From an uncultured Clostridia bacterium (GTDB taxonomy: Bacteria > Bacillota > Clostridia > TANB77 > CAG-508): 17,457 nt of DNA. Shown piece after piece: positions 15,551 to 17,457 of the stretch (its first letter is position 1; each line of letters begins with the position of its first letter). The stretch is from positions 1-17,457 of the forward strand of contig CAKPDR010000020.1 in assembly GCA_934149075.1 (NCBI GenBank), given 5' to 3'. Both the position numbers and the translations under genes were made by a program. The notes below the pieces were generated by a model, which was given only the letters and a program-made list of their open reading frames with translations, did not search any database and was not told the origin of the DNA.

Positions 15551-16162
15551 TTGAAGAGAAGAAACATTAACAAGAATGATGCAACCACAAATATGGAATT
15601 AAAGACTTTAGCTAAAGCCTTCGTAGAAAGTGCAGTAAATGAAGGATATACTGCTTCAAAAATTTATTCACTCACACAACAGGTATGGCGGGAAATAACA
15701 GCTAACATGAAAGAAGTAGATATACAACTTTTAGAAGAAAATAGCGAAGAATTAGAATATCGTAAGAAAGTAGAAGAACTTGTAAAAGATAATCCATCTA
15801 TAATATATTCATGGTATGAAGAGATTAAATATGAGGAAAACGGAGAAACAAAAATTACAAATGCAACAATTGAACTTATATGTGCAATGCACAAAAGCTT
15901 TCTTAGTAATGAGAAGATGACAGCGATTAAATTGAAAAAAAATGTAATTAATCGCTTAAAAGCAATGACTCCTTCTTATTTTCCAGCAGCTGCTGAAATA
16001 GATAGAGCATATTGTCGAATTTGTAATTTTTTAAAATGGCAAAAATCTAATTGCTGGTGTGATGAATTATCAAATATCTATAATTCATACAAGTTTAGAT
16101 GTGATTCCGCAACAGAATATATTATTATTATGGAGTGGTATATTAATCATTACGACAAGTAG
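15551..16162 (+). CDS. Uncharacterised protein (203 residues)
   Basis: I do not recognise a family. The start is TTG 15551, seven bases after a perfect AGGAGGA site; the next in-frame ATG (codon 15) has no such site. The protein is mostly helical and charged. Residues ~15-50 (LKTLAKAFVESAVNEGYTASKIYSLTQQVW) resemble a small helical bundle. The C-terminal part holds a cluster of cysteines and aromatic residues (YCRICNFLKWQKSNCWCDEL, with another Cys in KFRCDS) that could bind a metal. It has no signal peptide or membrane helix. A consensus promoter and a strong terminator make it a single-gene unit. It probably is cytoplasmic; the function is unknown. Confidence 0.75.
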   Translation: MKRRNINKNDATTNMELKTLAKAFVESAVNEGYTASKIYSLTQQVWREITANMKEVDIQLLEENSEELEYRKKVEELVKDNPSIIYSWYEEIKYEENGETKITNATIELICAMHKSFLSNEKMTAIKLKKNVINRLKAMTPSYFPAAAEIDRAYCRICNFLKWQKSNCWCDELSNIYNSYKFRCDSATEYIIIMEWYINHYDK

Positions 16163-16165
16163 TAA

Positions 16166-16210
16166 AAAAGTATAACAGATACTTATTTAGATATCTGTTA
16201 TACTTTTTTG
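16166..16210. terminator. Bidirectional terminator between convergent genes
   Basis: AAAAAAGTATAACAGATA pairs perfectly with TATCTGTTATACTTTTTT around a ~10-nt loop. It has an A-run on one side and a T-run on the other, so it serves both the + gene ending at 16162 and the - strand gene ending at 16211. Confidence 0.92.
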
Positions 16211-16897
16211 CTATTCTTCAATTATTTCGGAAACATTTTCTATTAAAGAAATATTTTTCAAAAGTAAATTTTTGTTGAATCCTTTTTTGTTATAATTACC
16301 AACGATGTTAAAAATAGTTAAATCTTTATTATTATCGGAATCTTCTATTTTCTTCATTTGTTTAATTTCAATATTAGAATTACTTAATATTTTTTCTAGC
16401 TTTTTTAAAGCTTCATCAGAATTTTTAGAAATTTTAATTTGTAAATTTAATAAATCAAAATGATCTAATTTATCAGAAAATTTATAAGAGTAAGAAAGAA
16501 TTACATAAACAATAAGAGTTGTAACAATTCCACCCAAATAAAATCCTGCTCCAATACTTAGTCCAATACATGTAACTGCTAAAAGACCTGCAGCAGTTGT
16601 TAAACCTTTTACATTGAATCCATCTCTTAAAATTGTTCCTGCACCAATAAAGCCGATTCCAGATAATAATTGTGCTGGAATTCTTGAAGGATCAATATCA
16701 TAAGCTCGTGACATATATTCGCCACATAACATTATTAAAACAGAACTTATTCCAACAAGAGCATGAGTTCGAAATCCTGCAGGTTTACTCCATGAAGATC
16801 TTTCTAATCCTATAATTCCAGCTAGCATAAAACCTAATATTAACTTTATAATTGCTTGAAATCCAAAGGAATTGAAAAAACTTAATACACTTTCCAT
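16211..16897 (-). CDS. MgtC/SapB-family membrane protein
   Basis: A 228-residue protein. The start is the ATG at 16897-16895 with GAAAGGAG upstream on the - strand; a longer frame would include the promoter. About five transmembrane helices cover residues ~15-135 with the MgtC signatures GLERSSWSKPAGFRTHALVG, AQLLSGIGFIGAGTIL and VKGLTTAAGLL. The C-terminal ~75 residues form a soluble ACT-like domain. MgtC proteins support growth under low magnesium and in hosts by modulating membrane energetics; other members have unknown substrates. It has its own promoter and points against the upstream genes. Confidence 0.93.
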   Translation of the reverse strand: MESVLSFFNSFGFQAIIKLILGFMLAGIIGLERSSWSKPAGFRTHALVGISSVLIMLCGEYMSRAYDIDPSRIPAQLLSGIGFIGAGTILRDGFNVKGLTTAAGLLAVTCIGLSIGAGFYLGGIVTTLIVYVILSYSYKFSDKLDHFDLLNLQIKISKNSDEALKKLEKILSNSNIEIKQMKKIEDSDNNKDLTIFNIVGNYNKKGFNKNLLLKNISLIENVSEIIEE

Positions 16898-16930
16898 ATA
16901 AAACTCCTTTCTATAAAATATCCAAAAATA

Positions 16931-16959
16931 ATTATAACATAATAAGTTAGACATTGCAA
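16931..16959 (-). promoter_or_regulatory. Promoter of the mgtC-like gene
   Basis: On the - strand TTGCAA (16959-16954) and TATAAT (16936-16931) are separated by 17 bp, just upstream of the chosen start. Confidence 0.75.
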
Positions 16960-16969
16960 AAAAAGACAA

Positions 16970-17179
16970 AATTATACTAATGCTGAAGGTGATAATATGA
17001 GATTAAATAGTAGAAAAAATATAAAATATTGCACAAAATCAAAGTAATATGACCAACTTGGAGCATTGAAAAATGCAAAAATTTAAAATATATCTTGTAT
17101 AGTTTATAATAAAAGTGTTATACTATGGTTGAACGATTGAAGATGGATGTAAGTAGTATGAGTGAGAATGAATCAATAG
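16970..17179. other. Non-coding stretch with a possible promoter
   Basis: No supported gene. A weak promoter-like pair TTGTAT (17095-17100) and TATACT (17119-17124) with an 18-bp spacer may have served the decayed gene downstream. A 15-codon frame from ATG 16997 has AAGGTG before it but is too short to call. Confidence 0.4.
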
Positions 17180-17457
17180 AATTTTAGGAGTGGATATTTC
17201 GAGATAGATGTATTACCGTCAGCATTTGTTGTAAAATTACCTAAAATATCATTGAATAATGTTACTATAAAAAATAATAGTAAAGGTGACATGGATATAA
17301 TTATAAAATATATTGAAAAAAATGGCTCTATAACAAGAATTAATGCTTAAGCACTAATTAATAAAGAAAAGACAACTACATCAACAATATTAAATAAATT
17401 AGTTGAAAATGGTGTTTTGGTTAAAATCGGAAACGGGCCAAGTACAAGATATGAAAT
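17180..17457 (+). pseudogene. Decayed AlbA_2/RecG-like ATP-binding regulator, C-terminal part, runs off window
   Basis: From 17192 the frame reads GYFEIDVLPSAFVVKLPKIS, then a winged-helix-like end with MDIIIKYIEKNGSITRINA, an in-frame TAA at 17348-17350, and on through ALINKEKTTTSTILNKLVEN and GVLVKIGNGPSTRYE to the edge. The pattern of a beta-rich end followed by a DNA-binding winged helix is that of the C-terminus of proteins with an AlbA_2 (divergent AAA_4, RecG-like) domain, often called ATP-dependent DNA helicase-related regulators. The N-terminal domain is missing, as a TAG lies just upstream in frame, and the stop splits the rest. The family match is by resemblance only. Confidence 0.6.

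Noticed and set aside
16997..17047. 15-codon frame with AAGGTG upstream
   Set aside because: Too short, no recognisable features, and it could arise by chance in AT-rich DNA.

Overview
The window is very AT-rich. It carries strong AGGAGG-type ribosome binding sites, TTGACA/TATAAT promoters with 17-bp spacers, and gene families typical of low-GC Firmicutes. A member of the Clostridia is the best guess (inference from composition and gene content; no rRNA or marker gene is present). Almost all genes lie on the + strand; only the terminal mgtC-like gene is on the - strand.

Layout. 1-1230 is the 3' part of an ABC exporter gene. It is followed by an MscS-type channel gene (1273-2151), a 468-bp inverted-repeat element (E1, 2179-2646), an orphan coiled-coil protein (2745-3713) and a three-domain S1 RNA-binding protein (3859-4776). 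A two-component operon follows: OmpR-type regulator, histidine kinase and a DUF308/HdeD-like membrane protein (4837-7219). A second, smaller structured element (E2, 7287-7476) shares a conserved hairpin loop with E1. Next come a Fic-domain gene with an elaborate operator (7677-8609), a remnant of a 2-hydroxyacid dehydrogenase, a NUDIX protein (8765-9520) and a very large MMPL/RND transporter with nine internal repeats (9640-13770). The right end holds a 33-residue acidic ORF overlapping an M23 peptidase/SH3 gene, a tcdA-like E1 enzyme, an orphan gene, an MgtC/SapB-family gene on the - strand, and a decayed AlbA_2/RecG-like ATPase gene running off the end.

How the parts fit together. The promoter regions of the two-component operon and of the MMPL transporter carry the same two 11-bp direct repeats at the same distance from a TATAAT box. 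This suggests that the OmpR-type regulator controls both its own operon and the transporter. The Fic gene has four evenly spaced GTTTCAC half-sites around its promoter, which points to tight (auto)repression. The Fic protein has Gln where the catalytic His is expected.

The best candidate for something undescribed is the E1/E2 pair. These are two non-coding elements of different length and opposite orientation. Each has a 23-24-bp stem closed by a 26-nt loop that is conserved at 21 of 26 positions, while the stem sequence drifts with pairing kept. They could be a structured RNA family or a MITE-like mobile element carrying one.
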